Positions 1 through 11,640 are shown, counted from the first letter of the stretch. The stretch: 64,000 nt of DNA from Heterobasidion occidentale (GCA_039111635.1 JBCAQO010000014.1:2728001-2792000), one strand, 5' to 3'. Numbers and translations: made by a program. The notes: generated by a model not told the origin, from the letters alone.

Positions 1-3000
1 AAAGTTACAGGTTCTAGGCAAAAAGGGAGGGTCCCATACATAATCAACAAGATTCTATATTGCAGAAATAGGAAAAGAGGATGTCATTTTAGGAACAGAC
101 TAGTTATTGAAACATAACCCAGAAGTTGACTGGCATGCCTATGGGCTGCACTTGACCAGACGCACGCCCTCCTGCCAAATAAAAGGAGGACCAGTAAAAG
201 CCAAAAGGGCTACAAGAAAATCAGGACATCCCAAACCAAGTATATGGCACATAGAAACAGTACCATAAACAGGCGATTACTCAATACCAGTGCAAAAGTC
301 AGGAAAAGCAGTACCAGGCCGGAAAGTAGGAAACATCACAGTACCATGTCCGTGGACAATATCTACAAGTCCGGAGTTTGCAACTTGAAGGTTGAATGCC
401 AAATATCTGAAGGCCCAAGCGAGAAATTACAAGGCTCTGACATGGGCTAAAGAAGATGTTCCAGAGGACGGTGATGGACTTCCGGCACTTCCCTCCAAGG
501 ATCTTGAAGAAGATGGAGTCTATCTTGTTAGATGCCTTGATACAGGAACTTTACAGGCACTAGAATTATACAACAACTCCGAAAAAGGCGTTGATATACA
601 TTGTGCTAAAACCACAGAACTTCCATATGCCAACATTTCAGCTCAGGAAAACAAGCCTGCCAGAGCACAGACAGGAAAACAAACAAAGCACACCAACTTG
701 CAAAGACTTGTGGAAAAAGCCACCAAAGGGAAACCCAAACAATCCTTTGAGGAAATAGTACCAAAGGAATATTGGAATTATAGGAAGGTTTTTGAAGGAC
801 AACCAAAGGGACAGCTACCGCTCTCTTGACCTTGGGATCACAAAATCGAAATCAAGGACAGAATGGATCACTCACTCAAACCTAAGCTATACAGCCTTAG
901 CCCTAGTGAGCAAGTGGAACTCAAGAAATTCATAGACGAAAACCTTCAGAAAGGATTCATCCAAGAATTCAAGTCACATATGGTATCTCTATTTTTCTTC
1001 ATCAAGAGAAAGAATGGAAAGCTACGGCCAGTAATGGATTATTGCAAGCTCAATAAAATAACGATCAAGAACAAGTACCCACTACCAATTATTCAATAAT
1101 TACTGGACTTACTAGCCGAAGCCATATCCTTCTCACTAATGGATGTCGACACAAGATGTAACAACGTACACATGAAAGAAGAAAGCGAGAAACTAGCAGT
1201 GTTTGTCACTAATTTAGGAATGTACGAACCTCTGGTCATGTTCTTTGGGTTAACCAACTTGCCGGCAACATTCCAAACAATGATGAACACCCTCTTCAAA
1301 GACCTCATTTATGCCGGAAAAGTAGCAATCTATATGGACGACATCCTAGTATTCTCTAAAACTATGGACGACCACATCAAGATGGTATGGAAGGTTTTAC
1401 AGATCCTACAAGACAACAGTCTATACCTACAACCCTCAAAATGCCACTTCCATAAAAAGAAAATTGACTACCTTGGATACATTACATCACATAGACATCT
1501 TGAAATGGACCCAATCAAAGTGGCCAGCATCATGGACTGGCCAACCCCTGGAAAAGTCAAGAAAGTGCAATCATTTTTAGGTTTCTGCAACTTTTATCGT
1601 GGGTTTATCAAGGATTACTCAAAAATAGCATGACTGCTATTTGAGTTAACACAGAAGGAACACACCTGGGATTGGACACCAGCATGCAAAGATGTGTTTC
1701 AAATGCTAAAACGAATATTTACAGAATCTCCGGTGCTTGTCATGCCGGATACGAGGAATCCCTTTCGCATTGAATATGATACCTCCTACTTCGCCACCAG
1801 AGCAGTATTATCACAAGTTGCCGAAGATGGAAAATGGCACCCATATGCTTATATTTCCAAGTTGCTCTCACTCACAGAACGTAACTACCCAATCTATGAT
1901 AAAGAGTTGCTGGCTGTTGTCCGAGCTTTTGAAGCTTGGAAACACTACTTGAAGGGCGCCGACCACCTGGTAGACGTCTGGACGGACCACAAGAACCTTG
2001 AATAGTTCCGGTCAAGCCAGAAATTAAACCGTCAGCAAGCACAATGGTCACTCTACCTCTCGCGTTTTGACTACAAATTAACACACAAGGTGGGAGTCAC
2101 TAATAAATCCAACGGTCTGTCATGGCATCCAGACTATAAAAAGGGGGTGGAATTTGACAATTCAGGTGAAACACTCTTGGAACCCAAACTTTTCAATGAC
2201 ACAGAAAAAATCCAAAGACCCTTTGCAGAAATCAATGCAATCAATACAGAAGACAGTTGGGACACTCATAAAATGCTTCATATTAGGGAAACTGGACCAG
2301 GAGGCATCACCATAATAGACAATGACCTTCGGAAACGAATCATTGAAGAAAACAGGAAAGATGAATGGATACTAGAAACCTTAGCCAAGGTCAAAACTTT
2401 AGGACCTCAAAGCATGAAGAAAGGGTTACAAGAATGGAACAAAGAAGAAGGATTGGTCCTTCACAGAGGAAAAATATATGTTTCTCGAAACAAACAACTT
2501 CGTCAAGACATCATCAAACTAAACCATGATAATCTAGCAGCAGGACATTCAGGACAAAGAGGAACTCTAGCAGCAGTAGGACAAGAATTCACTTGGCCTG
2601 GAATCTCAAACACAGTTCACCAATATGTGGAAGGATGTGCCATTTGTCAATCTACCAAGAACGACACCCATCCTAACATGGTACCCCTACAACCAACAGA
2701 GATTCCCAATTGACCCTTTGGAACAATAACCATGGATTTTATCACAGATCTGCCAGAATCAAATGGATACAACTTGCTACATGTAGTAACTGACCGGTTC
2801 ACCAAAACTGCAGTAATAACACTATGCCAAAATCCATTGACTCAGATAGAACAGCCAAGATCCTGCTGGAAAACACCTGGAGACGCTATGGACTGCCCGA
2901 TAAAATCATATTGGACAAAGGAACCCAATTCACTTCAAAAGTAGTGCAAGCCCTGCTCAAAAAATTAGGAATCAAATCCACTTTAAGCACAGCCTACCAC

Positions 3001-3775
3001 CCACAAACAGATGGCGCTACTAAACAAATGAATCAAGAACTAGAACAATATCTTAGAGCCTTCTGCAGCTCTTCACAGGACAACTGGGCTGGATTAATCC
3101 CTTACACGGAATATGCCCACAACACCCATCAGCACTCAGCCACGCAGAAGTTACCATTTGAACTTCTTCATGGATATCAACCACGGGCTTACCCAGCCTT
3201 CATCGGAAACATAAATGTCCCCACCACCAATGCTCGCCTCAAAGCTCTGCAGCATAGGAAGCACAAGCCAGCCTCAAAATTGCAGCCGAAGCCATGAGGA
3301 TACAGCATAACCATTTTAGAACAGACCTGCCACCTTTTAAGAAAGGAGATCAAGTATGGCTAGATGGGAAGAACATCCACACTGACCACCCATCAGAGAA
3401 ACTCAGACCCAAACACTTTGGACCATTTGAAATTACTGACACTATAGGAAATGTCAACTTTAGGTTGAAACTGTCCAACAGCTGGAAGTGCATTCACAAT
3501 GTCTTCCATGCTAGTTGACTCATGCCCTACAAGGAAAACAAGATCTATGGCCCTAACTACCCTAAACTGGCTCCAGACCTGATTGAGAGGCAAGAAGAAT
3601 TCAAAATTAAAGCCATTGTTGGAGCTCAATGCTTTGGACGATGGAAGACACTACAGTACCTGATCAAATAGAAGGCCTACCCAAAATTAGACAACTCTTG
3701 GGAAGCCGCAGCAAATGTCACTAACACACAAGAAGCTATAAAGAACTTCTACCGCCGGCATCCTTGAGCAGTCAA
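1..3775 (+). pseudogene. Family B pol remnant (protease tail, RT, RNase H, integrase, chromodomain)
   Basis: Open segments in changing frames give, in order: the end of the protease region (about 60-220, with the GTDWLLKHNPE-like stretch seen in family A), RT (863-1633) with the catalytic YMDD at 1331-1342, RNase H (about 1694-2005), the integrase HHCC zinc finger (about 2500-2665), the DDE core (about 2730-3060) and a chromodomain (about 3600-3765, with an in-frame stop). Many codons match family A pol at 43.7-47.6 kb, with frequent CpG to TpG/CpA differences. At least six internal stops or shifts make it a pseudogene. It would have copied element RNA into DNA and integrated it. Confidence 0.85.
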
Positions 3776-4295
3776 AGGAATGGAAGCATCCATTCTGGCC
3801 CTGGTGATCAACTTAGAACTCAATAGAGTAGCCAAAGAAGATCAAATTAAAAAGAAGCTTGAGAAGCATCCGATTGGTAAGAAGCTTCTTGCTACAGAAT
3901 TGGCTATCTTCTGGATTATGAAAGAGATCAACAAACGAATGATGCAGCTAAAAAAGCCACCCCTGATTCCTTGATCAAAAGTGCCACCACCGGTGATCAA
4001 TGGTCGAGAAGCACAACCAAAAAAGCCTAATATAGACTTGTCCCAATCAAAGCTACAGCAGAAGCAATTGGACAACTCTAATTGGTGGACTCAAGCATAC
4101 CAGGAGCTACAAAAGCAGACCAATTGAGGATTGGCATGGCCAGGCAAACAAATATGACCCCTCTGGACCCCACTCTATGCACAGTGGCCATTTACACCAT
4201 CGTCGCAACTCTTGCTTTTACCGCTGTTTCCATCGCAATTGCTCTTATTCTCAGATCCCTTCATGCTGCTGCCACAATTGGCCTCTCCTCCGCTG
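3776..4295 (+). pseudogene. Repeat-bearing C-terminal tail of family B pol, then short untranslated spacer
   Basis: Just after the chromodomain an open stretch (3780-3974) carries one copy of a motif HPIGKKLLAT, which recurs in tandem in the family A pol extension at about 47.7-48.1 kb. A further open stretch (4082-4300) looks like the decayed end of the same tail. No catalytic motif is visible; the tail is lysine-rich. The family resemblance is seen in the sequence; the role is unknown. Confidence 0.55.
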
Positions 4296-4302
4296 TATAA
4301 AA
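4296..4302 (+). promoter_or_regulatory. TATA box, probable internal promoter of ORF3
   Basis: TATAAAA lies 117 bp before the ATG at 4419 and is followed by a pyrimidine-rich leader without an in-frame stop. This is the usual layout of a basidiomycete Pol II promoter and suggests ORF3 is expressed from its own transcript, not from the LTR. Inferred from position and sequence only. Confidence 0.5.
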
Positions 4303-6024
4303 GACACCCTACACTGAGCAGAGACGTTCCTCAGCTCCCTAGCTACATCTGAATGTCCCTCGCTCCTGCACACCTTCTGCTCGTTCACTCCCCCTGCTTT
4401 ATTCTCAACAACTTCACTATGGCTTCCACCACCTTTCCCACTCATGCCTCTAACGCCCCCTCTCCCAACCCCTTCACCCTTGGCACCATCACTCCCATCA
4501 CTCCCACTCCCATGCTTATAGAGAACTACTTGGACTCCAACTCTGACAGCGACAACGGCATTCCCTCGGAAGGCATCCACATTGCCAACCCATTGTGAGA
4601 ACTTGTGATCCCCCACTTCTCTGATCATATGGAAACCCCACACCTCACTGACCTATGCTTGATATTTGCAATTCATAATGGGAACCCCTGCTTTCAGATC
4701 TGTGCCTTTCCCATCCCATTGCATGACCTCTGCCTCTACCAAGATCTGTCCTCGAACAACAGCATCTACCACATCACAATTGCTGAGGACGAAGCCCCTA
4801 TCATCCTCAACCTGGGCCTAGGAAATGCCTGCATGTTCTTTTTTATTTACAACAAATGATCCTAGCACAGGGCTATCAAGTCTTCTCAAGACTGCTCAAC
4901 CATTATCAGGCAACGCTCCTCAAAAACCTGATGGTTACGTCATACTGGTTCGAAGGACTTATCAACCTCCCTGCACTTTGGAATGATATGATCAACTTCC
5001 GACTCGGCAGAATTTACAGCAGCAGCTCTGTCCTCCTCCAGCAGCACACCATACAAGCCTGGCTTGAGATGCTGGAGCGAATCAAGTACAAAGAAAACAC
5101 AGTCTGCTGGTTCCGTTGCATGGGGTATAACGGTTTACGCTTGGAGATCAAAGAGTACATCCTAAAAGAGCTACTGCCGATCCACCTCTTTTCCCTGAAC
5201 AGCTGCGGAGTCCACCCAATTGCGCAATATTGGGCCACTGGAGTTAACCCGGAAGATTATGTTAGACCATGGGTCATGTCCAAGCCAAAGGCACTGGAGC
5301 AGGGCTTCTATCAGATCGAGATCCCAAGCACCAAAGAAGACATGACCGTTGATCCCTCCTTGGTCAAAGAACCTTCCCCTGCTCCCAACCTCCTGGCTAC
5401 CCAGCCCCTCTCCTTTCGACCCAGCAATGAGGAAACCGCTGAATTCATGCGGCCCACTAGTCCCCCTTATGACCCCAAGCAGGCCATCCAGGATCACCAA
5501 GTTCTTCGCCCACTACCAGTACCACCTCCGTCACCCCCTGCTGTGTCCTCATCCTCCACCTACTCGGTGACAACCTCACCCATCCTATCATTGTCAACAA
5601 AACCACCCCCCAGTCTCTGGACGTACCTGTTGCGACAGACAAAGGCTGGCCCGCGGACACTGCTGACTCTAAAAACATATGGCCTAACCCGCCAACTCTC
5701 CTACCTTCTACACCCACCGACCCTGACATGCGCATTTGCTGGAAATATGGATGTGCTGGCCATCTCATTGTGGGATGTCCAATTATAGGCATTAGAAAGA
5801 GAACGAATGTTACGGCGCACAGCTTTCTACACAACTATAACAGGCATTGCACGCAGTCCCGCCGCCTTCATTTGCAAATGGATCGCACGGCTGAAGAATA
5901 TGGTTATCACAAGCAGGCATTGGAACACATGATTGACACTGCCAACTGGACCAGATACCCAGCCTGCATCATCCCCACCTTCGACAAAGCTCACCCAAAG
6001 GAACCACCCCCTGTCATCAGGGCA

Positions 6025-7287
6025 CATCTGGAAAATCATCCCCTTATATTATGCTCTAATTAGTCCCATTTATGCCTTATTAAGAATAATTAGGATTAGA
6101 GACTTTTAGCTTACCCCCCCTCTAATCCTGTTCTAATTAGATATGATTTTTCTAAATTAGGAATTATTAACATTGATTATAACTTAAAATTTTGGAAAAA
6201 TAAGAATAAATCTGGCATCAAAGTTCTCTTAGAGTTTTTGTAAAGTCATGTTTATTAGAGTACTAATTGAACAGTTAAACCATATAGTATACCTTATAAC
6301 AAACATGCTTTGTGCCAGAATTCAACCAACAACCTCATATATGCAAGCACCCAAGACAAATGCTCTAAGCCACTAAGCCACAGAGTCTAATATATTACCT
6401 TGGTAATCTCAATAAGTAGATCTAATATAAAGAATGTCAACATTTTTGATGTTATTCAGCACTTATCTTTCCTCTATCTTATAAATAAACAGGTCTATAA
6501 ATACCCAAAAAATTAGGTCTTTCATGTTTCAATTTAAGCATTAGCTAAAAAAACAATAAACCAGTGGAAAATAAGGAATACACTTTATATAGGGTAAAAA
6601 TCAAATTTGTGCTACACAGTTTGTGTCTGCTGCATCAGCTTGCAGAGTTGCTGTGCGGCTGTCAGGCTGCCTCTATGAATGCACAGGAGACAGTGCAGAC
6701 ATGTGTGCAGGAATAACCTGCTGCAAAAGCAATTGAACAACCTCATGTGGCAGATGGAGCTACTGAAATGAAGTTGGGTAAGGCACAGCATGTCTGTCTT
6801 GCTAGGTGGCAGGCTTGAGCAGGATGATGAGGTGCTCCATGCATGAAACATTAAGCTGGACAGATACACACATACTTGAGTGGAACTAGAACGAGGCCAT
6901 ACAGGAGGCGCACAATGTAATTTGGAAACTGCAAAGGCAGCTGGAAAGTCAGTGAAAGAGCTATAAGGTGATGGTGCCAGGTGCTAAAGCAGCATAGCAT
7001 GTGCCACATCAGTACCTTCTCGCTGATAGATCAGTAGTGCCTGCTATTTCCTGCTGCTAATTAAAGGCTTCTTGGTACAAAATTAGTGCTAATAACATGA
7101 AATCAGAAACTGTCTTTTCAGCCACTGAAAGAGATACTTCCCGATTTGGAAATTCCATCCAATGCTTACAATGGGTTGCTCCCAATTAGGAAATTAGACA
7201 CTTTTAGATGCTATTAACACTTCTAGACACTTCTAGATACTATTAGATATAATCCAGAGCTAATACAAGGGGGTGGTTTTCCAGATG
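6025..7287. mobile_element. TIR element E1 (CATCTGG termini) inserted in family B ORF3
   Basis: Left end CATCTGGAAAA and right end TTTTCCAGATG are inverted, and imperfect inversion continues inward for about 25 bp (C/G run, then a TTATATTA or TTGTATTA type stretch). CA flanks both sides (6023-6024 and 7288-7289). The uninterrupted family B copy (about 40837-40845) shows the empty site with one CA, supporting a 2-bp target duplication; a 4-bp GCAC with ATCTGG termini is the alternative reading. The left 570 bp match E3 (25748-26545). The stretch about 6600-7060 is not shared with E3 and holds no gene I recognise. No transposase is present. Confidence 0.75.
6316..6380 (-). promoter_or_regulatory. 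tRNA-like Pol III promoter (A and B boxes) inside E1
   Basis: On the - strand an A box TGGCTTAGTGG (6380-6370) fits the consensus exactly; a B box GGTTGAATTCT (6326-6316) fits 9 of 11 positions. Spacing is tRNA-like. The same module occurs in E3 and, on the opposite strand, in E4. It resembles the head of a tRNA-derived SINE, not a functional tRNA. Confidence 0.6.
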
Positions 7288-7314
7288 CACCCGCCAAATG
7301 CCAAAGACTTGTAT

Positions 7315-7327
7315 AAAGAGGGGGTAG
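7315..7327 (+). promoter_or_regulatory. Polypurine tract, family B
   Basis: AAAGAGGGGGTAG lies directly before the 3' LTR and would prime plus-strand DNA synthesis. The equivalent tract sits beside the other family B LTR (40802-40814, - strand), and a similar one precedes the family A 3' LTR. Confidence 0.75.
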
Positions 7328-8170
7328 TGTTAGGACCGCGTCCTAACACGTGCTTTGCACGTGAACGGATAGGCTGGTCAAGTGCTTCAGACTTGATACA
7401 GACTTGGACCATTCTCTATGACTCATTCCCATTGACATGCTAACTGCATGAACACTTACTTATGGTTCCTGGTTCTTAATGTGGATAGACATTGGTTCCT
7501 GGCCCTGTCCCTGGTTCCTGATTGATCATGATGTGGCTAGACATTTGATCTGGATGTGGACAGACATTAGTGATCTTGTACTATACTTAGATCAATGATG
7601 CGTCTTTGCTTATAGATCTTAATCATTTACTCCAGTACCTGAGAAGTGCACAGACCAGATTGCAATCCGGCCCTAGATACTTCTTTGTATAGATAGGCAA
7701 GATGAGCTTCTAAAAAGCTCAGCTCATTCACCTGTAATATACTCGATCTCTACACTGCGCCCGGTGTCTGGCTACCTTCCTAGCCCACACTTTGTGATCT
7801 CTGTCAGATCTGAGACTTCTTTGCATAGTCTGACAACGCACTGGATCTGTCTCACTTCACTTCACTCTTTCTACTCACCCACTACTACACTAGCCTCGCC
7901 GCCTTCCATGTTCTCAGTTAGACATCTCCTCGTGTCATCTGTTGGACAGGAAAGATCATCCAGTTCCTCCTCATCATCGAGAGGACCTCAAAGATCACCT
8001 TCTCAACCTCTTTGAGGACAAGGCAGAAAGCGACCCTGAATTCCTTCAAAGGGCTCAAAGACAATCAGTTGTCTTCATTTACTGGAGCCTACGACTCTAC
8101 GACACTGTGGAAGTTTAGCCTAGGGATCCCCTTTGTGCATTGGTGCACGTGATAGGTCTCCGACCTAACA
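7328..8170 (+). repeat. 3' LTR of family B (copy B1)
   Basis: 843 bp, TGTTAGG...CCTAACA. It is clearly related along its length to the - strand LTR at 39968-40801. A TATA-like box (7688-7695), a hairpin (TGAGCTT 7703-7709 with AAGCTCA 7715-7721) and the sequence AGCTCATTCA (7721-7730) mark the probable transcription start. Both termini are palindromic and each has CACGTG nearby. The Copia remnant resumes directly after it. Confidence 0.85.
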
Positions 8171-8339
8171 GCAGTAACAAAGAACCTTTTTAGAGAACTT
8201 TGAGTACAAAGGTATATGTGGCGCACTCATCACTGGATCTGGCTTGAAAATTATGAGCACCACCACCAAAGCCTGGTGCCCGCTACGGAACTGCTTTGAA
8301 TTGCAAGTCCTAATCATTGTCTAGGACATGCAGCTTTGC

Positions 8340-9235
8340 CTCACTTTGACTTGATATACAGAGGGCACAGTAGTAGCGGACCACTTCAAGACACTCCGTA
8401 TTCTACATGACACGGCAAACCAAGCAGGAGCATCTATACCCAAGGGAGAGTTTTGTCAGACCACTCTGATGACATTCCTAGCCAATGGTATTCTGGGGAC
8501 AGTTGTGATGACACTACTCACATGCTGAGACTTGATGGTTGCTGAATCTGTCCTATGCTCCCAAAAATTATACATATGTGCCAGTGCCTTATACTGTGCC
8601 ACTCTCGCACCTGCATTGGCATCACCACTAGGTTGGATCATGGTTATTGCAATGCAGAAGCCGAAGTGTTCACACTGTGGCAAGTTAGGCCATTTTATGG
8701 AAAAATGTTGGGCCAATGGGGGCCCAGCAGAGAGTTAACACCCCAACTGGTCGAGACACTGCCAAGACCAGGGGAATGGGAACAGCGGTGGAGGAGGAGA
8801 CTCAGGTCATAGGGTCATATTAGCTAGCCATGATGCTATCCTAGTAATAGGGCCAAATATTGCCTTTGTCACGACTGCCACAAGACACCTTGTTAGTGGA
8901 CTATAAACCTACAGCAATTTAGGGGCCACATACCACTATTTTGCCAACCAGCGCAATTTCACAACATATGAGTTGCTGCCTAAACTAGAGGAAGGCTATG
9001 CTGTGGGAACTAGTGGAGGTTTCACTGTCATCAGGAAGGGGATGGTGGTTAAAGACACTATCATAGGAGGACACCAAGTGACATGGTCACTTCACATACT
9101 GCATGCCCCCAACATGGGACAGAATCTCCTATTTGCTTGTCAGTTTGATTGCAAAGGTGGGCACATTATGATAGAGGGCAGGCAAACTGCCATTACAGAC
9201 TTATCTGGTTGTCATCTTTTTAAGAGCAACTAGTC
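8340..9235 (+). pseudogene. Copia gag and protease remnant
   Basis: A helical Gag segment (about 8370-8510) is followed by a CX2CX4HX4C knuckle (about 8673-8715: C-SH-C-GKLG-H-FMEK-C). Then comes a stretch (8973-9233) typical of the Copia protease/pre-integrase region, with the usual linker before GAG-pre-integrase. Stops divide it into at least three pieces. It would have packaged element RNA and cleaved the polyprotein. Confidence 0.65.
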
Positions 9236-9239
9236 TAAT

Positions 9240-10365
9240 ATGGGTCTTTACTCTATACCGCTGATATGCTAGAGGTGGCTCTAAGTGCCAAGCATAACAC
9301 CAAAATAACCTCTAATGCAGAGGGTGCTGGAGCTAGTATTTGATACACAAGGAATCATTAGTTAGGACTTGATAAAGTGAGGGTGCACTGAAGAGTAATA
9401 AGGACGGTGAGATTAAAGCACCCAAACAGTTTTGGGACTGCACCAAACAGCAACCAAATGTTTGGTCGGTCGAGTTGGGTCAGGGAGTTGATCAGTAACG
9501 AGAGGGTAGTGTTGCGATTGACTACTACATGCTTCAAGAGTCACACGGGACTCTGACAATATACAAAGATGGGTGAGGGGTACAAGCAAGGGGATGAGTA
9601 CAAACGCAAACGAGGCCAAATGACGAGGAGGACAAGTTTGCCAAAGTCGGAGAAGATGATTTTAATGTTTGAAATGAGTGTAAGTGAGCTCTGAACTGTG
9701 GGGTGCGAAAGCTGGTTTATTCCAGAGTTGTATGTAGGTTTTTATAGTAAACGGAGCCCCTAAGTAGAATATCAAACACAAAATGAGAGTAAATGCCGAA
9801 CAGGTGCCAAGACCTAGCAAACAGAGAAGATAAGAAGGTAGATGAGATGTCCATATGGGTTCCAAAGGTAATAAGGTAAAAGTCTATTAGTGATGACAAA
9901 ATCCCAACTATTTGGTATCTGTCATCTGAGCGTAGGTAAACAGGAACAGGCATTGGAGAACCAATAAAATAAAGAAGAAGTAATGTATGACCTGTGTGGC
10001 TAAGCAATGGTGCAAGATTGTGTTTGACCGACCATGCGGAAGTCAGGAAAATAAGTGATAAGGACCGACCAACTTACAGAGCACATCGGCCGGAATGGAC
10101 TACTAGCTCTGATCTCGTAAACACCTATTGTCACACTCCTGTGCGGTCATAGTAAGTATATAAAGTATGTGCAAACTGACCCAAGTGCTGCCAAACATCC
10201 TTTGGGGGCTTACTGTCGTTCGGGTAGGGACCGACTATGTTCAGTGCAAGTTGGTGTCTTTGGTACTCGTCTAGTGCTGTTCGGTGTCTCACCAAAGCTT
10301 TCCAAATACCTCCCTCAGACCCTAGCGTGGATGCATACTCATCACTGCTTTACTGCCCGTCAACT
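9240..10365 (+). repeat. Degenerate LTR-like segment (possible third Gypsy family) with polypurine tract
   Basis: A purine-rich run ending GAGAGGGTAG directly precedes TGTTGCG at 9509, the same junction pattern as the polypurine tract/LTR borders of families A and B. A TATA-like box occurs near 10154. An end near 10365 would make the LTR about 850 bp, like the other families, but the terminal CA is not clear and no second copy is in the window. The stretch 9240-9508 would be the 3' end of its internal region. No protein domain is recognised here. Confidence 0.35.
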
Positions 10366-10487
10366 CATCTGGGAAACCACCTCCTTGTATTAAGCTCTAA
10401 TTAGCCATAATTGACACTTTTAGACACTTTTAGACACTATTAGATATAATCCAGAACTAATACAAGGGGGGGGGGTTTTTCCAGATG
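10366..10487. mobile_element. TIR element E2, 122-bp MITE
   Basis: Begins CATCTGGGAAACC and ends TTTTTCCAGATG, with inner arms pairing over about 25 bp. CT flanks both ends (10364-10365, 10488-10489). The centre shares the TAGACACTTTTAGACA-type repeats seen at the right end of E1 (7200-7260), so it is a short internal-deletion relative of E1. It has no coding capacity and no tRNA-like module. The Copia integrase frame resumes right after it. Confidence 0.7.
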
Positions 10488-10489
10488 CT

Positions 10490-10935
10490 AAAACTCTTGT
10501 CAAAGCACTCCTCACAAGTGCACGCAATATTAATAATGTAATTGCGCTGGCTACATCCCAAAGCAAGGCCATGGATCTGGCCACTTGGCACTGTTGTCTC
10601 AGGCACATTAGCTAGAAGGCCACAAGATACACAGCCACTGCTATGAATGGCATAGAAGTAGAAGAGAGGCAAAGAAAGCCATCTGCAAAGACTGCATAGT
10701 TGGCTACCAAACATGACACCCATTCAATCAGACTGTTAAGCGTGAGACCAACATTGGCAAGCATATTTATAGGGACTTGATGGGTCCAATGCCTATAGCC
10801 TTACTTGGTGGGAAACACTACATGTTTGGCCTATAGGATAGATACTCAGGGTGGGGGGATATAGCATTTTTAGCATCTAAAACAGTCAAGAAGACCTTAG
10901 CAGCTGCAAAGCAATTTGTCATGTAGATACAGACA
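10490..10935 (+). pseudogene. Copia GAG-pre-integrase and integrase remnant
   Basis: The reading contains an LATWHCCLRHI-like GAG-pre-integrase signature, then DLMGPMP and GGKHYMFGL-like integrase core stretches. There are in-frame stops, and E4 cuts it off at 10942. It would have joined element cDNA to the genome. Confidence 0.65.
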
Positions 10936-10941
10936 CAGATG

Positions 10942-11640
10942 TATCTGGAAAAACCTCCTCTCTTAATTAGATCTAATTATTTAAAATGCTAATCTGAGCT
11001 AATTATTATAATTATCCATAATCAGCTTTATAATCAAATTTACAATTAAGGTGACATTGTCTATACCACTACAGTCCCATTGAAATCTACGACCCAATTA
11101 TAATTTTACACAACCTAAATCAATTGTGTGAGTACAACAATTTTATTTTAGTGTATTAGTATTTTCTATTAGTTTAATATATTATTCTAGTGCCTAAAAC
11201 AAATATCAAAAGCCCTAATTTTTGGGGTATTTATTGATTCTTTTATATATTAAATAGATGAAAAATGGATGTGTAAGAAAATCAAAAATGTTGAGATTGC
11301 CTTATTTATATTTTTATATTTAGGTTACTAGGCAAATTACTTAGACCTTGTGGCTTAGTGGTTTAGAGCACTGGTCTGGGGTATGTAGGCATGAGGTTGT
11401 TGGTTCAACTCTAGTGATAGGCAAGTTTATTACAAAGTATGACTTGAGTTTGATTAGTGAGCTCTGTAAATACTCTATGATTAAAGGTGTGGTAATAGTG
11501 GAAGGATTATAGGACTTGGTTGTTTACTATTTTTCCAAAGATCTATATGATAAATTAGCTCTAATTAGCTCTAATTAGACCTTATATTTCAAGATTAGAG
11601 GGAAGTAAGCTAAAAATCCTAAATAGTAATTGGCAAAATT
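10942..11640. mobile_element. TIR element E4 (right end lost)
   Basis: Left end TATCTGGAAAAACCTCC matches the CATCTGG termini with one change. The body matches the reverse complement of E3 and of E1's left half, including the tRNA-like module and an inner run near 11590-11610. The outermost right arm is missing, so no target duplication can be scored. It interrupts the Copia integrase, which resumes with an RMDNGAKF-like stretch near 11720. Confidence 0.6.
11351..11412 (+). promoter_or_regulatory. tRNA-like Pol III promoter inside E4
   Basis: A box TGGCTTAGTGG (11351-11361) is a perfect consensus match; B box GGTTCAACTCT (11402-11412) matches 10 of 11. The 51-bp spacing is that of a tRNA gene. 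The same module occurs in E1 and E3. It does not fold as a complete tRNA by eye, so a SINE-like head is the better description. Confidence 0.65.

Larger units (their letters stand above)
4419..7312 (+). pseudogene. Family B ORF3 (zinc-knuckle protein), decayed and interrupted
   Basis: Starts at ATG 4419 and is broken by stops near 4596 and 4857 and by several shifts. It carries a proline-rich middle (around 5460-5600), a C-terminal CX2CX4HX4C zinc knuckle (about 5730-5775) and a basic tail. The same protein is open on the - strand at 40813-41699, where the knuckle is perfect. CCHC knuckles of this kind bind RNA in retroviral nucleocapsid, so a Gag/nucleocapsid-like role is plausible. Its place 3' of pol, beside the LTR, is unusual. 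The last codons lie beyond a TIR element inserted at 6025-7287. Confidence 0.65.
1..8170 (+). mobile_element. Decayed Ty3/Gypsy chromodomain retrotransposon, family B (5' end outside window)
   Basis: The internal region runs protease tail, reverse transcriptase, RNase H, integrase, chromodomain, a repeat-bearing tail, then a separate zinc-knuckle ORF, a polypurine tract (7315-7327) and a 3' LTR (7328-8170). Gene order and domains are those of fungal chromoviruses, apart from the extra 3' ORF. The 5' LTR, any gag and most of the protease lie before base 1. Reading frames are broken by many stops and shifts, so this copy cannot move on its own. A TIR element (6025-7287) has inserted into the 3' ORF. 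The LTR and ORF3 match the - strand copy at 39968-41699, which defines the family. Assigning the pol part to the same family rests on its continuous position upstream. Confidence 0.85.

Noticed and set aside
11345..11425. Functional tRNA gene
   Set aside because: A and B boxes are good, but the acceptor stem does not pair and the same module recurs inside transposable elements.
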